Notes: generated by a model not told the origin, from the sequence alone. A stretch of DNA of 64,000 nucleotides from an uncultured Eubacteriales bacterium (GCA_902764915.1 CACWXY010000009.1:38729-102728); one strand, 5' to 3'. Positions 34,260-43,631 are shown, numbered from the stretch's first letter. Numbers and translations: made by a program.

Positions 34260-37200
34260 TTATACAAGCGTCATGCGCAGTGCATGAATCCTGTCATCAT
34301 ACTGTACCTCAGCGCCCTGAATCCAGGAAAGCAGCGCATTCGCTTCCATAACCAGAATACCTTCCTCTGTGACATAGGGCTGTCCGTCCATCAGGTTTTC
34401 CCTGCCGTCAACCAGCAGATGCGTAGCCCCTTTGGCCGCTACAATCTCATGCCCGCCTGAGTGCATGCACAGGATACCACTTTGAGCATCCCATGTGTAG
34501 TCCAGGCGTGCCGGATCCATCTGACGCACCCGCTCCAGGATACACAGGACATTGCCCCAGACGCGCCCTTCATGATTCACGGCCCGTACACCGCGAAAGT
34601 CCGGCTCCTGTCCGTTCACCATAATCTTGCAGTAGTCCTCCGTCTCGGGCACATACTTCTGCCGATCCGCTTCCAGAATACGCGCAAACCAGTCTTCACT
34701 GCGCGGCGGAAGGGAGCCGGGCTTCGGATAGATTCCATCGCAGACAGGCTCTGTCAGAACGCCGGTGTCCGCAGCTGCCGTTTCCAGGCATAGACTGTCC
34801 GGTTCCAGCCCCGGCGAGGATGCGGAAAGCCGCACCTGTCCGCAGACCGTTTCCGCGCGCATCAGCACACGGTTCGTACCGCATTCCGCATAGACAAAGG
34901 GCTTGTGTATCACGGAATCATCCCGGCCGTTTCCCTGGAACCGGCCGCTGTTGTATCCGCCCAGGAATACGGCAGGCCCTTCCCATTGAAAATCAATCCG
35001 CGCATCGCACAGCGGACATACGCGGCCCTGTGCGTCCGTAACCGCCACGTCCACATAGGCGATGTCCGTGCCGTCCGCCTTCCATCCGCCCGGTGCGGTA
35101 TGCGCACGCAGCCGGATCCGGGCAGGCTGTCCCGTGCTCTCGATCCGGTCCCTGCATACCTCACAGCCTTCATAATCAAAGCCAACCGCTTCGATCCATC
35201 CGGAACGCGTCACATCCACATCCGGGAAAGGAAACACAAAGGTGTCCTCCGGTTCATCGCACGCCCCGATTTTTTCGCCATTCCGGTACAGCACCACGCG
35301 GCTGACCCCATAGCCTGCCACGCAGTACACCGTCTTGTGCTTCGGATCCCGCCGGACATATGTATCCGTTTCCTCAAAGTACAGCCCGTTAAACCGTTTC
35401 TCCCGCGCCAGGTATCGTCCCTCGCCCTCCGGCGGATAGTCCCAGTGCCCCAGAATCTTCACCTGCGGCGATACGCTCTGGATCACACGGAATACATCAA
35501 AGCTCTGCTTTTTCACGCGGATCGCGTCCACACGCCCGCTCATTCGCCCGTTCTCGCTGTAGCTCTGCCGGCCGTGCTGCGCTGAGTCCGTCCAGCAGAG
35601 TGCGGCGCACGCGCTGTACAGGTTTTTCCCGGACGCACCGCCCAGACGGTCATGGAAGAATTCGCTGTATCCGCGTATATTGGCCAGGGCAAATTCTTCA
35701 CTGGTCAGGTCATAAAAGTCCAGGCCTTTCTGCTTGCGCCCGCCCTTTCCCAGGTATCGGTTCCGATAGTCATAATCCGGCGGTGAATCATCGTCCCACA
35801 CGCGTCGGGGGGCTTCCTCGCGCGCATACTCCGTTTCCGTAATCGGTCCATGCTCAGCAAGGAACCGCGCGGCATGCCGGTTCAGCATGGTTCCGACATA
35901 CTCACTCTCCTGCAGCGCGTCCTCCGTATGAATCGTACGGCAGCCCATGAACCGCCCGCCGTGAGGATCCAGTGCCTCCTTCAGAAGACGCATCTCACGC
36001 ATGTGCGCCGCAGAAATGACATTGTTTCCCGCTTCCCAGAAGAGTATGCTTGGATGATTCCGCCCGGACAGGATAATATTGCGCATGAGTTCCCTGCGCT
36101 GGTTCCACTGCCTTCCGAAGGTCTCCCGTTCCTTATCCCCGGCAGGCTGTGTGCATACAACCCCCTGCCGGTCCGCGGCCCGCAGGTCTTCAGGGCATGC
36201 TGCCACATGCATCCAGCGGATATGATTGGCACCGCTCTCACGGACCCACTGCATATCCCGGTCATGCATCCACTGCGGCACGATCCCGGCTGCCGCCCAC
36301 TCGTTTGCCGCGCGCTGGGCATACCCCCGAAGCCACACCGGGTGTCCATTGAGAATGACACCGCGCATGGGATCATAGGCAACCTCGCGGAATCCCGTTT
36401 CCATCATTTCCGCATCCGTTTCCTGTCCATCCACCACAAGCGTGACATGCACGCGGTAGAGCACAGGCGCGGCAGGCTCCCAGAACGCAAGTCCGGAAAA
36501 GCGCCCGCTGCAGGCAATCACGCTGCACCCCGGCGTATCCATGCGCATCGGTGCAACCTGGTCCTCTCCGGCAGGCACATATTTCTGCTCAACGGCATCC
36601 CATTCATACGCATCCTCCGGCGTAATCGTGACCTCCGGAAGAAAATCCGGCGCAGCAGGCGCCACTGTACAGCATTGCGACGCAAAGCTTCCAAGCCGTC
36701 TTCCGTCCATGGTCTCAACGCTTACGCGCACCGCACAGGAGACAGGCCGGGTGCTGGTATTCCGCACTTCTGCTTCCACATGAATGCAGGCAGCATGCGC
36801 TTCCTGTGAAAAATCCGTGGCATATACATAGGTCCCGCGGCTTCGCAGGTTTGCATACAGCGGAAGCGTCAGATGCACCGGCGGTTTCAGGTATACGGCT
36901 ACCGGATGGCTCAGCCCGCCCACTGTCGGGTTAAAATCATTGCAGTTCCACTGAAAGCCTGTCCCTTCCCTGGCGGCAGGCACTTTTTCATCCTGGGACT
37001 GCAGGTACCATCCGGGCATCACATCCGGCTTGTTCGGTGTCTCCGCGATACAGAAAGCAATATTCCGTGTACTGGTGTTATCGACAGCGACAGCAATGCA
37101 GTTCTCGCCGTCCGCGGACAGATAAGGCGTCAGATCCATGCCGAACGGCCCGACACCCATCTCATAGTAGCCCGCCAGCTGTCCGTTGACATACACATAG

Positions 37201-37508
37201 CACGCCTGTCTGACGCCTTCAAAGGCGAGAATCACACGCCACGCCCTGTACAGGGGCGGAATCACCAGACGATTGCGATAAAACGCCACCGTCCGCTTCT
37301 GTGCACTTCCGGCATCCTCGATCGGTGTGGCAAAGAGATCCGCATCATTGAACGTATGCGGCAGGGAAACCGTCTCCCACGCACTGTCATCAAAATCCGG
37401 GTCCTGAAAGGACCGGCCCGCGGGGTCCCGGCTTTCCCGGATCGCCGCATCCATCGGATATACAGAAGAAAGCCAGAACCGCCAGCCATGGTGGAAATAC
37501 TTTTTCAT
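34260..37508 (-). CDS. Glycoside hydrolase family 2 protein with C-terminal copper-amine-oxidase-N-like domain
   Basis: A 1082-residue GH2 protein. A sugar-binding jelly roll fills about 1-215 (FQDPDFDDSAWETVSLPHTF, YVNGQLAGYYEMGVGPF), then an immunoglobulin-like domain, then a TIM barrel from about 385. The nucleophile is probably a Glu in GPITETEYARE (about 558-560). The acid/base motif usually reads W..GNE; here it is FWEAGNN (490-496), so the GNE Glu is replaced by Asn and E492 may substitute. The last ~130 residues (KIMVNGQEPDFRG to the end) resemble the small domain of copper amine oxidase N-terminal/stalk repeats. No signal peptide is present. Substrate unknown; GH105 and pectin context suggest galactosyl or glucuronyl side chains. 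Confidence 0.85.
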   Translation of the reverse strand: MKKYFHHGWRFWLSSVYPMDAAIRESRDPAGRSFQDPDFDDSAWETVSLPHTFNDADLFATPIEDAGSAQKRTVAFYRNRLVIPPLYRAWRVILAFEGVRQACYVYVNGQLAGYYEMGVGPFGMDLTPYLSADGENCIAVAVDNTSTRNIAFCIAETPNKPDVMPGWYLQSQDEKVPAAREGTGFQWNCNDFNPTVGGLSHPVAVYLKPPVHLTLPLYANLRSRGTYVYATDFSQEAHAACIHVEAEVRNTSTRPVSCAVRVSVETMDGRRLGSFASQCCTVAPAAPDFLPEVTITPEDAYEWDAVEQKYVPAGEDQVAPMRMDTPGCSVIACSGRFSGLAFWEPAAPVLYRVHVTLVVDGQETDAEMMETGFREVAYDPMRGVILNGHPVWLRGYAQRAANEWAAAGIVPQWMHDRDMQWVRESGANHIRWMHVAACPEDLRAADRQGVVCTQPAGDKERETFGRQWNQRRELMRNIILSGRNHPSILFWEAGNNVISAAHMREMRLLKEALDPHGGRFMGCRTIHTEDALQESEYVGTMLNRHAARFLAEHGPITETEYAREEAPRRVWDDDSPPDYDYRNRYLGKGGRKQKGLDFYDLTSEEFALANIRGYSEFFHDRLGGASGKNLYSACAALCWTDSAQHGRQSYSENGRMSGRVDAIRVKKQSFDVFRVIQSVSPQVKILGHWDYPPEGEGRYLAREKRFNGLYFEETDTYVRRDPKHKTVYCVAGYGVSRVVLYRNGEKIGACDEPEDTFVFPFPDVDVTRSGWIEAVGFDYEGCEVCRDRIESTGQPARIRLRAHTAPGGWKADGTDIAYVDVAVTDAQGRVCPLCDARIDFQWEGPAVFLGGYNSGRFQGNGRDDSVIHKPFVYAECGTNRVLMRAETVCGQVRLSASSPGLEPDSLCLETAAADTGVLTEPVCDGIYPKPGSLPPRSEDWFARILEADRQKYVPETEDYCKIMVNGQEPDFRGVRAVNHEGRVWGNVLCILERVRQMDPARLDYTWDAQSGILCMHSGGHEIVAAKGATHLLVDGRENLMDGQPYVTEEGILVMEANALLSWIQGAEVQYDDRIHALRMTLV

Positions 37509-37525
37509 ACGCCTCTCAAAAGGAA

Positions 37526-37551
37526 GGCTGCCACTGCAAGCAGTGGCAGCC
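37526..37551 (-). other. Intercistronic hairpin after the binding-protein gene of operon A
   Basis: Perfect 12-bp arms ggctgccactgc/gcagtggcagcc have a very short loop, 22 bp after the SBP stop, with CCTTTT following on the minus strand. The core CCACTGC/GCAGTGG recurs in the hairpin at the same place of operon B (53516-53552). Confidence 0.6.
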
Positions 37552-37573
37552 CTCTAAGGTTCATCTGTCAGCA

Positions 37574-39088
37574 TTAGTTCTGTGCAGCATGATAGGCTTC
37601 GTTGAATTCAGCGGTCACCTGATCGCCGCCCATGGCAGCCCATTCATCCCACGCAGCACGCAGGCCGTCTTCATCGATCATGCCAGCGATATACTGTGCA
37701 GCAGCGTCATTGATTCTGGTATCCAGATCGGAACCGAAGGCCGTGTAGGTCTCGCTTACGAACGGATAGCAGGGATTCAGAACCGCATACTGAGCCAGTT
37801 CAGCATTCAGGTCTTCATAGCGCTGGCGCAGCTGGGTCTTCTTGCCATAGGTAGGATCGGACTTCGGGTTCTCCAGGTTGCCGGGAACGCCCATGCCCAT
37901 CTGGTTGATGTTGTTGTGATACATCTGGGAATTCTTGGTGTATTCCTCTACCTTTTCTTCCGGCACATAGCGGAAGCCAGCGTCGTTCACGTCATAGGTG
38001 AGGCCTTCCAGACCGGCATTGATGATGGTCTGGCCGTCAGAGCTGTTGCACCAGTCGAGGAACTTCAGGACCTTCGGCAGGTCAGCTTCGGAAACACTCT
38101 TGGTCACGAGGATTTCGCCGTTGAAGCCGGCATTCTGCGGCCACACGGAAATGGTGCCGTCAGCCTTGGCCAGCGGTCCCACGGTCTGGAAGATCTGCTC
38201 TTCTACGCCCGCGTTGTTCTCGAACCATTCCTGCTGACGATGTGCGTTGTCCAGGCAGTCAAAGCGCATATAGCCCTTGTTGTTGCGTTCGATGGTATCC
38301 CAGTCAGAGGTGGAAATCTGTACGAAGTTGGGATCGATGCCGCCGATTTCATACAGATGACGCAGCCAGTTCAGGCCTTCCAGATAAGCGGGAGACTTGT
38401 GAGCGGGATAGATGTCGCCGTTCTCGTCCACACCCCAGGTATTGGGCGCGCCGAAAGCAACGGTGATAACGCTGACCGTGCCGGCCGTATAGGAGCACAT
38501 ATTCAGCGCATAGGCATCATGCTCTTTGCCGTAAGCAGCCAGTGCTTCAGCCAGAGCGGTCAGCTCTTCCAGGGTTTCGGGGGTCTTTTCGATGCCCGCT
38601 TCCTTGGCGATATCGCAGCGATAGTAGATACCGCCGCGGGGGAAGGCACGGCTGCGGTAGATGCCATAGACGTGGCCGTCTACAGCGATGTTGTTGTACA
38701 CGCCGTCATTGCCGGCAGCCAGGTACGGATAGTTTGCTTCGTCCTTGACAGCCTCCGTCAGATCCCAGAAAGCGCCAGCGCGGGCGGAGTTCACAATAAT
38801 GGGCGCGCGCGCGTCAGTGGCAGCAATCAGCATGGGGGGATTCTTGTCCGCCAGGGTGGTATTGAGGATATCACCGTAGGTGGAGTTCGGGCCCCACTGG
38901 ATGTTCAGCTTTACGCCGGACAGTTCCTGGATCTTTTCCAGGACAGGGTTGTTGTCCATGACAAAGTCGATATCAGCGGGGAACTCAGGCAGCAGAATGC
39001 TGATCTCGAAGGGTTCTTCCGCTGTGGCAAAGCTCATTACGCTCAGAGCCAGTGCCAGGACCAGGAACAGGGAAACGAGTTTCTTCAT
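37574..39088 (-). CDS. Extracellular sugar-binding protein (LplA-type, SBP family 1)
   Basis: A 504-residue secreted protein. MKKLVSLFLVLALALSVMS is a classical signal peptide with cleavage after ATA; no lipobox cysteine is present, which is odd for a monoderm binding protein. The mature part begins EISILLPEFPADIDFVMDN and includes family-1 traits such as VLKFLDWCNSSDGQ. It should bind oligosaccharides, presumably pectin-derived, for the two permeases encoded upstream. No cognate ATPase is in the operon, as usual for LplABC-type systems that share an MsmX-like ATPase. A hairpin after the gene may raise its expression over the downstream enzymes. Confidence 0.9.
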   Translation of the reverse strand: MKKLVSLFLVLALALSVMSFATAEEPFEISILLPEFPADIDFVMDNNPVLEKIQELSGVKLNIQWGPNSTYGDILNTTLADKNPPMLIAATDARAPIIVNSARAGAFWDLTEAVKDEANYPYLAAGNDGVYNNIAVDGHVYGIYRSRAFPRGGIYYRCDIAKEAGIEKTPETLEELTALAEALAAYGKEHDAYALNMCSYTAGTVSVITVAFGAPNTWGVDENGDIYPAHKSPAYLEGLNWLRHLYEIGGIDPNFVQISTSDWDTIERNNKGYMRFDCLDNAHRQQEWFENNAGVEEQIFQTVGPLAKADGTISVWPQNAGFNGEILVTKSVSEADLPKVLKFLDWCNSSDGQTIINAGLEGLTYDVNDAGFRYVPEEKVEEYTKNSQMYHNNINQMGMGVPGNLENPKSDPTYGKKTQLRQRYEDLNAELAQYAVLNPCYPFVSETYTAFGSDLDTRINDAAAQYIAGMIDEDGLRAAWDEWAAMGGDQVTAEFNEAYHAAQN

Positions 39089-39151
39089 TTGGGTTGGCCT
39101 CCTTATATTATTTGATTTAGCGGCATACAGCCGCGGAAATCCAAACCGGCT

Positions 39152-40102
39152 TTATCCCTTCAGTGCGCCGACCATAACGCCCTTGACGAAATACTTCTGC
39201 AGGAAAGGATAGATGCACATGATCGGAACCGTGGAAACCACGATAACGGCCATCTTAATGGACTGCTCAGGCGGCTGCACAAAGTCATCCGCCATGTTTG
39301 TCAGGTCACCGGCCGTACCGTTGCTCATGATAATCAGTTCGCGCAGCAGCACCTGCAGTGGCCATTTTTCCTTCGCGCCGGTCATGTAGATCATGGCACC
39401 GAAGTACGCATTCCAGTGGCCCACCGCATAGAACAGGCCGAAGGTCGCCAGCACCGGAAGACTCAGCGGCAGAACGATCTTCCACAGAACGCCCAGGTCC
39501 GTGCATCCGTCAATGGAAGCGGACTCTTCCAGTTCCTGCGGAATGCCCTGGAAGAAGTTCTTCACGATCATCATGTTATAGGCGCTGATGGCACCGGGCA
39601 GAAGAACAGACCAGTAGGTGTTCTTCAGGTTCAGCACATTGGCAACCACGATGTATCCCGGGATCATGCCGCCGGAGAAGAACATGCTGAAGATAACCAT
39701 GTTCAGGAAGAAGTTTCTTCCGCGCAGGCGGGTCTTGCTCAGCGCATAGGCCATGGTCACCGTAAAGAACAGATTGATTGCGGTACCGGCCGCGGTAATG
39801 AACAGACTGTTGCCAAAACCGCGCAGAATCTTGCTGGAGGAGAAAATGTACTCATAGGCCGCTGTCGATACATCCCGCGGTATGAAGAACATAGGCCTTG
39901 TGGCGATTTCATACTCAGTAGCAAAGGATGCACCGATCAGATAGATGAACGGAATAATCGTGATAATGGCCACCAGGGTCACAAAGGTATAATTGAAGAT
40001 ATTGAATGCAATGCTCCCCGGCGTTCTGTTCTGCCCCACCGGGCCGGAGGAAATCTTCATGGGCTTATTGGTTCGGGGGGAAAAGATTGCTTTTTCACTC
40101 AT
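39152..40102 (-). CDS. Sugar ABC transporter permease, LplC/YtcP type
   Basis: A 316-residue permease. The first helix is VTLVAIITIIPFIYLIGASF, and the EAA motif is EELEESASIDGCTDLGVLWKIVLPLSLP. It ends in the typical YPFLQKYFVKGVMVGALKG of LplC-type proteins. MSEKAIF at 40102 was chosen because GAAGGAGGAAG precedes it; the frame is open further upstream into the partner permease gene. It forms the membrane channel with the LplB-type partner 16 bp upstream. Confidence 0.92.
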   Translation of the reverse strand: MSEKAIFSPRTNKPMKISSGPVGQNRTPGSIAFNIFNYTFVTLVAIITIIPFIYLIGASFATEYEIATRPMFFIPRDVSTAAYEYIFSSSKILRGFGNSLFITAAGTAINLFFTVTMAYALSKTRLRGRNFFLNMVIFSMFFSGGMIPGYIVVANVLNLKNTYWSVLLPGAISAYNMMIVKNFFQGIPQELEESASIDGCTDLGVLWKIVLPLSLPVLATFGLFYAVGHWNAYFGAMIYMTGAKEKWPLQVLLRELIIMSNGTAGDLTNMADDFVQPPEQSIKMAVIVVSTVPIMCIYPFLQKYFVKGVMVGALKG

Positions 40103-40118
40103 GCTTCTTCCTCCTTCC

Positions 40119-41075
40119 TCAATACAGTCCCTGCTCACCAAGCATGTGAGCAATCTTGTTGGACGCAAGCACCAGGCTTACGCTGATAATGGACTTCATA
40201 AGACCGATGGCCGATGCGTAGCTGAACTGACCGGACTGAATGCCCTGCTGATACACGAACACGTCCAGTGTCTGGGATACGCGTCGGTTCAGCGGGTTGG
40301 CCATCAGTATCAGATGGTCGTAGCCTGTGTCCAGTACACTGCCCATGCGCAGGATCAGCATCAGTACGATGGTCGAGCGGATCGCGGGAAGCGTAATATG
40401 CCACAGACGGCGCAGACGTCCGGCGCCGTCCACCATGGCTGCCTCATACAGCTGGGTATCCACATTGGTCAGAGCCGCCAGGAAGATAATGGTTCCCCAT
40501 CCGGTTTCCTTCCAGATGGTCTGTCCGATGATCATCCAGCGGAAGGTATCCGGACTTCCCATATAGTTGATGGGATGCCCCAGCACCCGCTCCGTCAGCT
40601 TGTAGACGATTCCGGACGGTCCAAACATGACGAAGGTAATGGAAACCACGATCACGATAGAGATAAAATGCGGTACATACAGCAGTGTCTGCAGCAGTTT
40701 CTTGTACCGCAGATTCATCATCTCATTCAGCAGAAGCGCCAGTATGATCGGCGCCGGGAAGAACAGCACAATGTTCATCAGTGAAAGGATGAGCGTATTC
40801 TTCAGATAATCAATCCAGGCCGGGAACTTGAAGAAATATTCAAACCATTTCAGTCCGACCCACTGGCTTCCCAGCACGCCCGAATACGGCACGTAGTTTT
40901 CAAAGGCGATGACGATGCCAAACATGGGCAGGTACTTGAAAACAATGAAGTAGATGAGACCCGGAATCAGCAGCAGATACAGCCACTTATCCCGCTTGCA
41001 GTCAGCCAGCAGACGCCGCCAGTATTCCGATCCGGTGCCATGTATGGCTTTTGCTTCCGCCTGTTTTTTGGCCAT
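40119..41075 (-). CDS. Sugar ABC transporter permease, LplB type
   Basis: A 318-residue permease with a charged N-terminus, the first helix WLYLLLIPGLIYFIVFKYLPM and the EAA motif in LYEAAMVDGAGRLRRLWHITLPAI. It ends SNKIAHMLGEQGLY, as LplB proteins do. It pairs with the LplC protein. It lies 42 bp after the GH105 gene, so importer and hydrolase are made together. Confidence 0.92.
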   Translation of the reverse strand: MAKKQAEAKAIHGTGSEYWRRLLADCKRDKWLYLLLIPGLIYFIVFKYLPMFGIVIAFENYVPYSGVLGSQWVGLKWFEYFFKFPAWIDYLKNTLILSLMNIVLFFPAPIILALLLNEMMNLRYKKLLQTLLYVPHFISIVIVVSITFVMFGPSGIVYKLTERVLGHPINYMGSPDTFRWMIIGQTIWKETGWGTIIFLAALTNVDTQLYEAAMVDGAGRLRRLWHITLPAIRSTIVLMLILRMGSVLDTGYDHLILMANPLNRRVSQTLDVFVYQQGIQSGQFSYASAIGLMKSIISVSLVLASNKIAHMLGEQGLY

Positions 41076-41116
41076 GGGTCATTCCCCCTTCAGGTTGGTT
41101 TTTCTCTATGGTGATT

Positions 41117-42160
41117 TCATTCCCGAATCATCATTTCCGTCAGCATCAGGAATGTCAGCCCCTGCCCGTAGGCGGTTGGCGTTACAATGATTTTCTTGTA
41201 GTGCTCCAGGTCATGTCCCATGCCGGTTCCGCCGGATACACCCTGTACCGCGCCGGTTTCATCGATCTGATCAATGACTGCGTTCACGGAGAGCATGGCC
41301 ATATCCGCATACGGCTCCATGGGCAGCCATCCCAGACGCACGCCCTTGAGCACACCGTAGGCAATGCCCGCCGTTGCGCTCGTCTCGCAGTAGGTTTCCT
41401 CTACATTGATCAGAGTTGTGTACAGTCCGTTGACCCGCTGGTATTTCCACAGTGCCAGCACCTGATCCTTCCATGCGGAGCGGATCATATGCATGGCCGC
41501 GCTGTGACTCCTGGTAATATCATACAGCTCAATGGCAGCTGCTGTAAACCATGCATTGCCGCGTGCCCAGTAAGCGCCTGCAAAATTATGCCGGCGGTCG
41601 AAGGTCCATCCGTGGAAGAACAGCCCTGTCACCTTGTCCTGCAGATACCGGATATGCATGAGGAACTGATACTCCGCTTCCTCCACAAGCTCCGGACGTT
41701 GCAGAACAACGCCGCACTTGGCCAGGAACAGTCCCACCATAAACAGGGTATCACACCACAGCTGCTGATAATGCTTGTTCCATACGGTGCAGTGCTGCAG
41801 GCCTTCGTATTCCGTCCGCGGCATTTCCTCCAGCACCCAGTGCAGCCAGCTTTCAATGACCGGCAGATACTTTTCATTCTTCGTCTCATCGTACAGGCAC
41901 ACCAGTGTCAGCACCGGTGCCACGGTATTGACATTGCGGTGGGGCTGCGTTTCCCGGGAAAGCATGTCATCATACCAGCCCGTCAGATAATCCAGAATGC
42001 TCTTGTCCCCGCTCTGCTGATACGTCTTGTAAATCCCATAGAGAGCCACGCCGGTGGGCCACTCCCAGTTGTTCATTGTCAGATGGCCATTGGAAGGGTC
42101 ATTGCCGTCCGCGTGCTGGAGCATGCCCAATACTTTATCGGCCAGCGCCTTGTAATCCAT
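41117..42160 (-). CDS. GH105 unsaturated rhamnogalacturonyl hydrolase-like enzyme (YteR/YesR type)
   Basis: A 347-residue (alpha/alpha)6-barrel hydrolase. The family blocks NWEWPTGVALYGIYKTY, QQLWCDTLFMVGLFLAK, GAYWARGNAWFTAAAIELYD and CETSATAGIAYGVLKG are present, including the conserved Asp in WCDT that acts as general acid in YteR. It should release an unsaturated uronic acid from lyase-made rhamnogalacturonan or galacturonan ends in the cytosol. ATG at 42160 is preceded by GAGGTG. It is the first gene of operon A, and its start lies 25 bp from a cre-like operator. Confidence 0.9.
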   Translation of the reverse strand: MDYKALADKVLGMLQHADGNDPSNGHLTMNNWEWPTGVALYGIYKTYQQSGDKSILDYLTGWYDDMLSRETQPHRNVNTVAPVLTLVCLYDETKNEKYLPVIESWLHWVLEEMPRTEYEGLQHCTVWNKHYQQLWCDTLFMVGLFLAKCGVVLQRPELVEEAEYQFLMHIRYLQDKVTGLFFHGWTFDRRHNFAGAYWARGNAWFTAAAIELYDITRSHSAAMHMIRSAWKDQVLALWKYQRVNGLYTTLINVEETYCETSATAGIAYGVLKGVRLGWLPMEPYADMAMLSVNAVIDQIDETGAVQGVSGGTGMGHDLEHYKKIIVTPTAYGQGLTFLMLTEMMIRE

Positions 42161-42184
42161 GGGGCTCACCTCGATTCTTCTCAA

Positions 42185-42200
42185 TTGATAGCGCTTTCAT
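42185..42200 (-). promoter_or_regulatory. LacI/CcpA-type operator overlapping the operon A -10
   Basis: The minus strand reads ATGAAAGCGCTATCAA, a pseudo-palindrome around a central CG matching LacI-family/cre sites. It overlaps the -10 of the operon A promoter, so binding should repress. The likely binder is the divergent LacI-type regulator or CcpA. Confidence 0.7.
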
Positions 42201-42227
42201 TCTATATTCTCCGGGGCCATCTGTCAA
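42199..42227 (-). promoter_or_regulatory. Promoter of pectin operon A
   Basis: A perfect TTGACA (42227-42222), a 17-bp spacer and TAGAAT (42204-42199) lie upstream of the GH105 gene. Confidence 0.75.
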
Positions 42228-42294
42228 TGGATTGCTGAAAATTCTTTTGTTTTTCTCAAATTGTGCATTTTACTGGTTTTTCTGTACAATTTTG

Positions 42295-42310
42295 ATGAAA
42301 ACGCTTACAA
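42295..42310 (+). promoter_or_regulatory. Second LacI/CcpA-type operator, just upstream of the regulator promoter
   Basis: ATGAAAACGCTTACAA matches the cre/LacI pattern and is centred 110 bp from the first operator. It abuts the -35 of the regulator's promoter. Confidence 0.7.
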
Positions 42311-42316
42311 TACTGG

Positions 42317-42345
42317 TTGAACCGCGCTGCGCTTTCTGCTATGAT
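42317..42345 (+). promoter_or_regulatory. Promoter of the LacI-type regulator gene
   Basis: TTGAAC (42317-42322), a 17-bp spacer and TATGAT (42340-42345) with an upstream TG make an extended -10 promoter. Confidence 0.7.
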
Positions 42346-42383
42346 CGCCATAGAAAGGATCAGCCTGCAAGGGAGGTGTCCGT

Positions 42384-43415
42384 ATGCCGGAAGGAACCCC
42401 TACCATTTATGATATCGCACGGGAAGCCGGTGTTTCCATTGCTACCGTGTCCCGCGTTGTACGCGGGGAAGAAAACGTTTCCAAAAAGACGCGGGAGAAA
42501 GTTCAGGCTGTCATTCAGTCGCGGAATTTCATGCCTTCCTCTCTGGCTAGAGGCATGTCCAGCCGCCGTTCCTATACACTGGGGATTGTACTCCCCCGCC
42601 TCACCAATCCCAACTATGCCGAGATCTTTACCGGCGCCAGCGAGGAAGCCCGCTCCCGGGGGTATCATATCAGCATGTTTCCCTGGCAGAGCCTTATCGA
42701 TCCCCAGGGCAATCAGGCGCTCACTCTGGCCAGCTGGCGTCTGGACGGGGTCATCATATGCGTGGAGTATACACCGGAAAACCAGGGAGAAACCCTGATC
42801 CGGTCTCTGGAAGCGCTTCGATCCTATATGCCCGTGGTGCTGATAGGCTGTGTGCCGCAGTGTCTCCAGTATCCTGCCATTACCTATCATATGGCTGAGA
42901 TTGTGCGTCAGTCCGTCTCTTACCTGACAGAGCTCGGGCACGAGAAAATCGCGCTCATCGGAGGCATGGAAGCAGACCAGGATGAGTCAAGACGCGATGT
43001 GGGATACCTGGAAGGTCTCGCCGATCACAAGCTTCCCTTCATATCCAGCTATCGTGTTTTCTGCCGCGGGACACCTGAGGAGGGAGAAAAGGCCCTGGAT
43101 GCGATTCTCGACGGGCTCATGCCCGCCTACTGGCCCACCGCTGTACTGGCACTGAATGATCTGGTCGCCATGGGACTGTACCGAAGCGCAAAAAAGCACG
43201 GGCTCTCCATACCGAATGATCTCTCCATCATGGGCTGTGACAATATTGTCAGCGCTGCCTATCTATCCCCCGCGTTAACCACGATTGACATGTGCCAGCA
43301 GGCCCTGGGAAAGCGGGCTGTTGATCTGCTGCTCTGCGGGGAAGACATGAGGCAGCGCGCAGAATGGAAGCTGGTGGAAAGAGAATCCTGCGGCCCTGTG
43401 CCGCAGCGTCTGTGA
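42384..43415 (+). CDS. LacI/GalR-family transcriptional regulator of the pectin operon
   Basis: A 343-residue regulator. The N-terminal HTH is TIYDIAREAGVSIATVSRVV, followed by the hinge helix region SSLARGMSSRR. A periplasmic-binding-like core starts at about residue 62 (YTLGIVLPRLTNPNYAEIF) and includes HEKIALIGGMEADQDESRR and DLSIMGCDN. It should bind the two nearby pseudo-palindromic operators and let go, or bind, on meeting a pectin-derived sugar. GGGAGGTG stands seven bases before the ATG. It is transcribed away from the operon it most likely controls. Confidence 0.92.
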   Translation: MPEGTPTIYDIAREAGVSIATVSRVVRGEENVSKKTREKVQAVIQSRNFMPSSLARGMSSRRSYTLGIVLPRLTNPNYAEIFTGASEEARSRGYHISMFPWQSLIDPQGNQALTLASWRLDGVIICVEYTPENQGETLIRSLEALRSYMPVVLIGCVPQCLQYPAITYHMAEIVRQSVSYLTELGHEKIALIGGMEADQDESRRDVGYLEGLADHKLPFISSYRVFCRGTPEEGEKALDAILDGLMPAYWPTAVLALNDLVAMGLYRSAKKHGLSIPNDLSIMGCDNIVSAAYLSPALTTIDMCQQALGKRAVDLLLCGEDMRQRAEWKLVERESCGPVPQRL

Positions 43416-43603
43416 TGCATAAACATAACATCTGTATGAAAGGCTTGTTTTCCGTCGGATGCCCTATGCCGGTCCTGCATGCTAAAGAGATCCCACGGTA
43501 TGCAGCCGGACATGCCTGTATACCTCGGAAATGATGATCACACTTTCATGACCATGTCCTTACAGATGCACAATTTCCTGGTTTTCTGCCATTTTGTGAT
43601 TTC

Positions 43604-43631
43604 TTGATTTTACACATAGTTCTAGTACAAT
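43604..43631 (+). promoter_or_regulatory. Promoter of the Rpn-type nuclease gene
   Basis: TTGATT (43604-43609), a 16-bp spacer and TACAAT (43626-43631) lie 38 bp upstream of the ATG. The 190-bp stretch between the regulator stop and this promoter shows no other clear signal. Confidence 0.55.
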
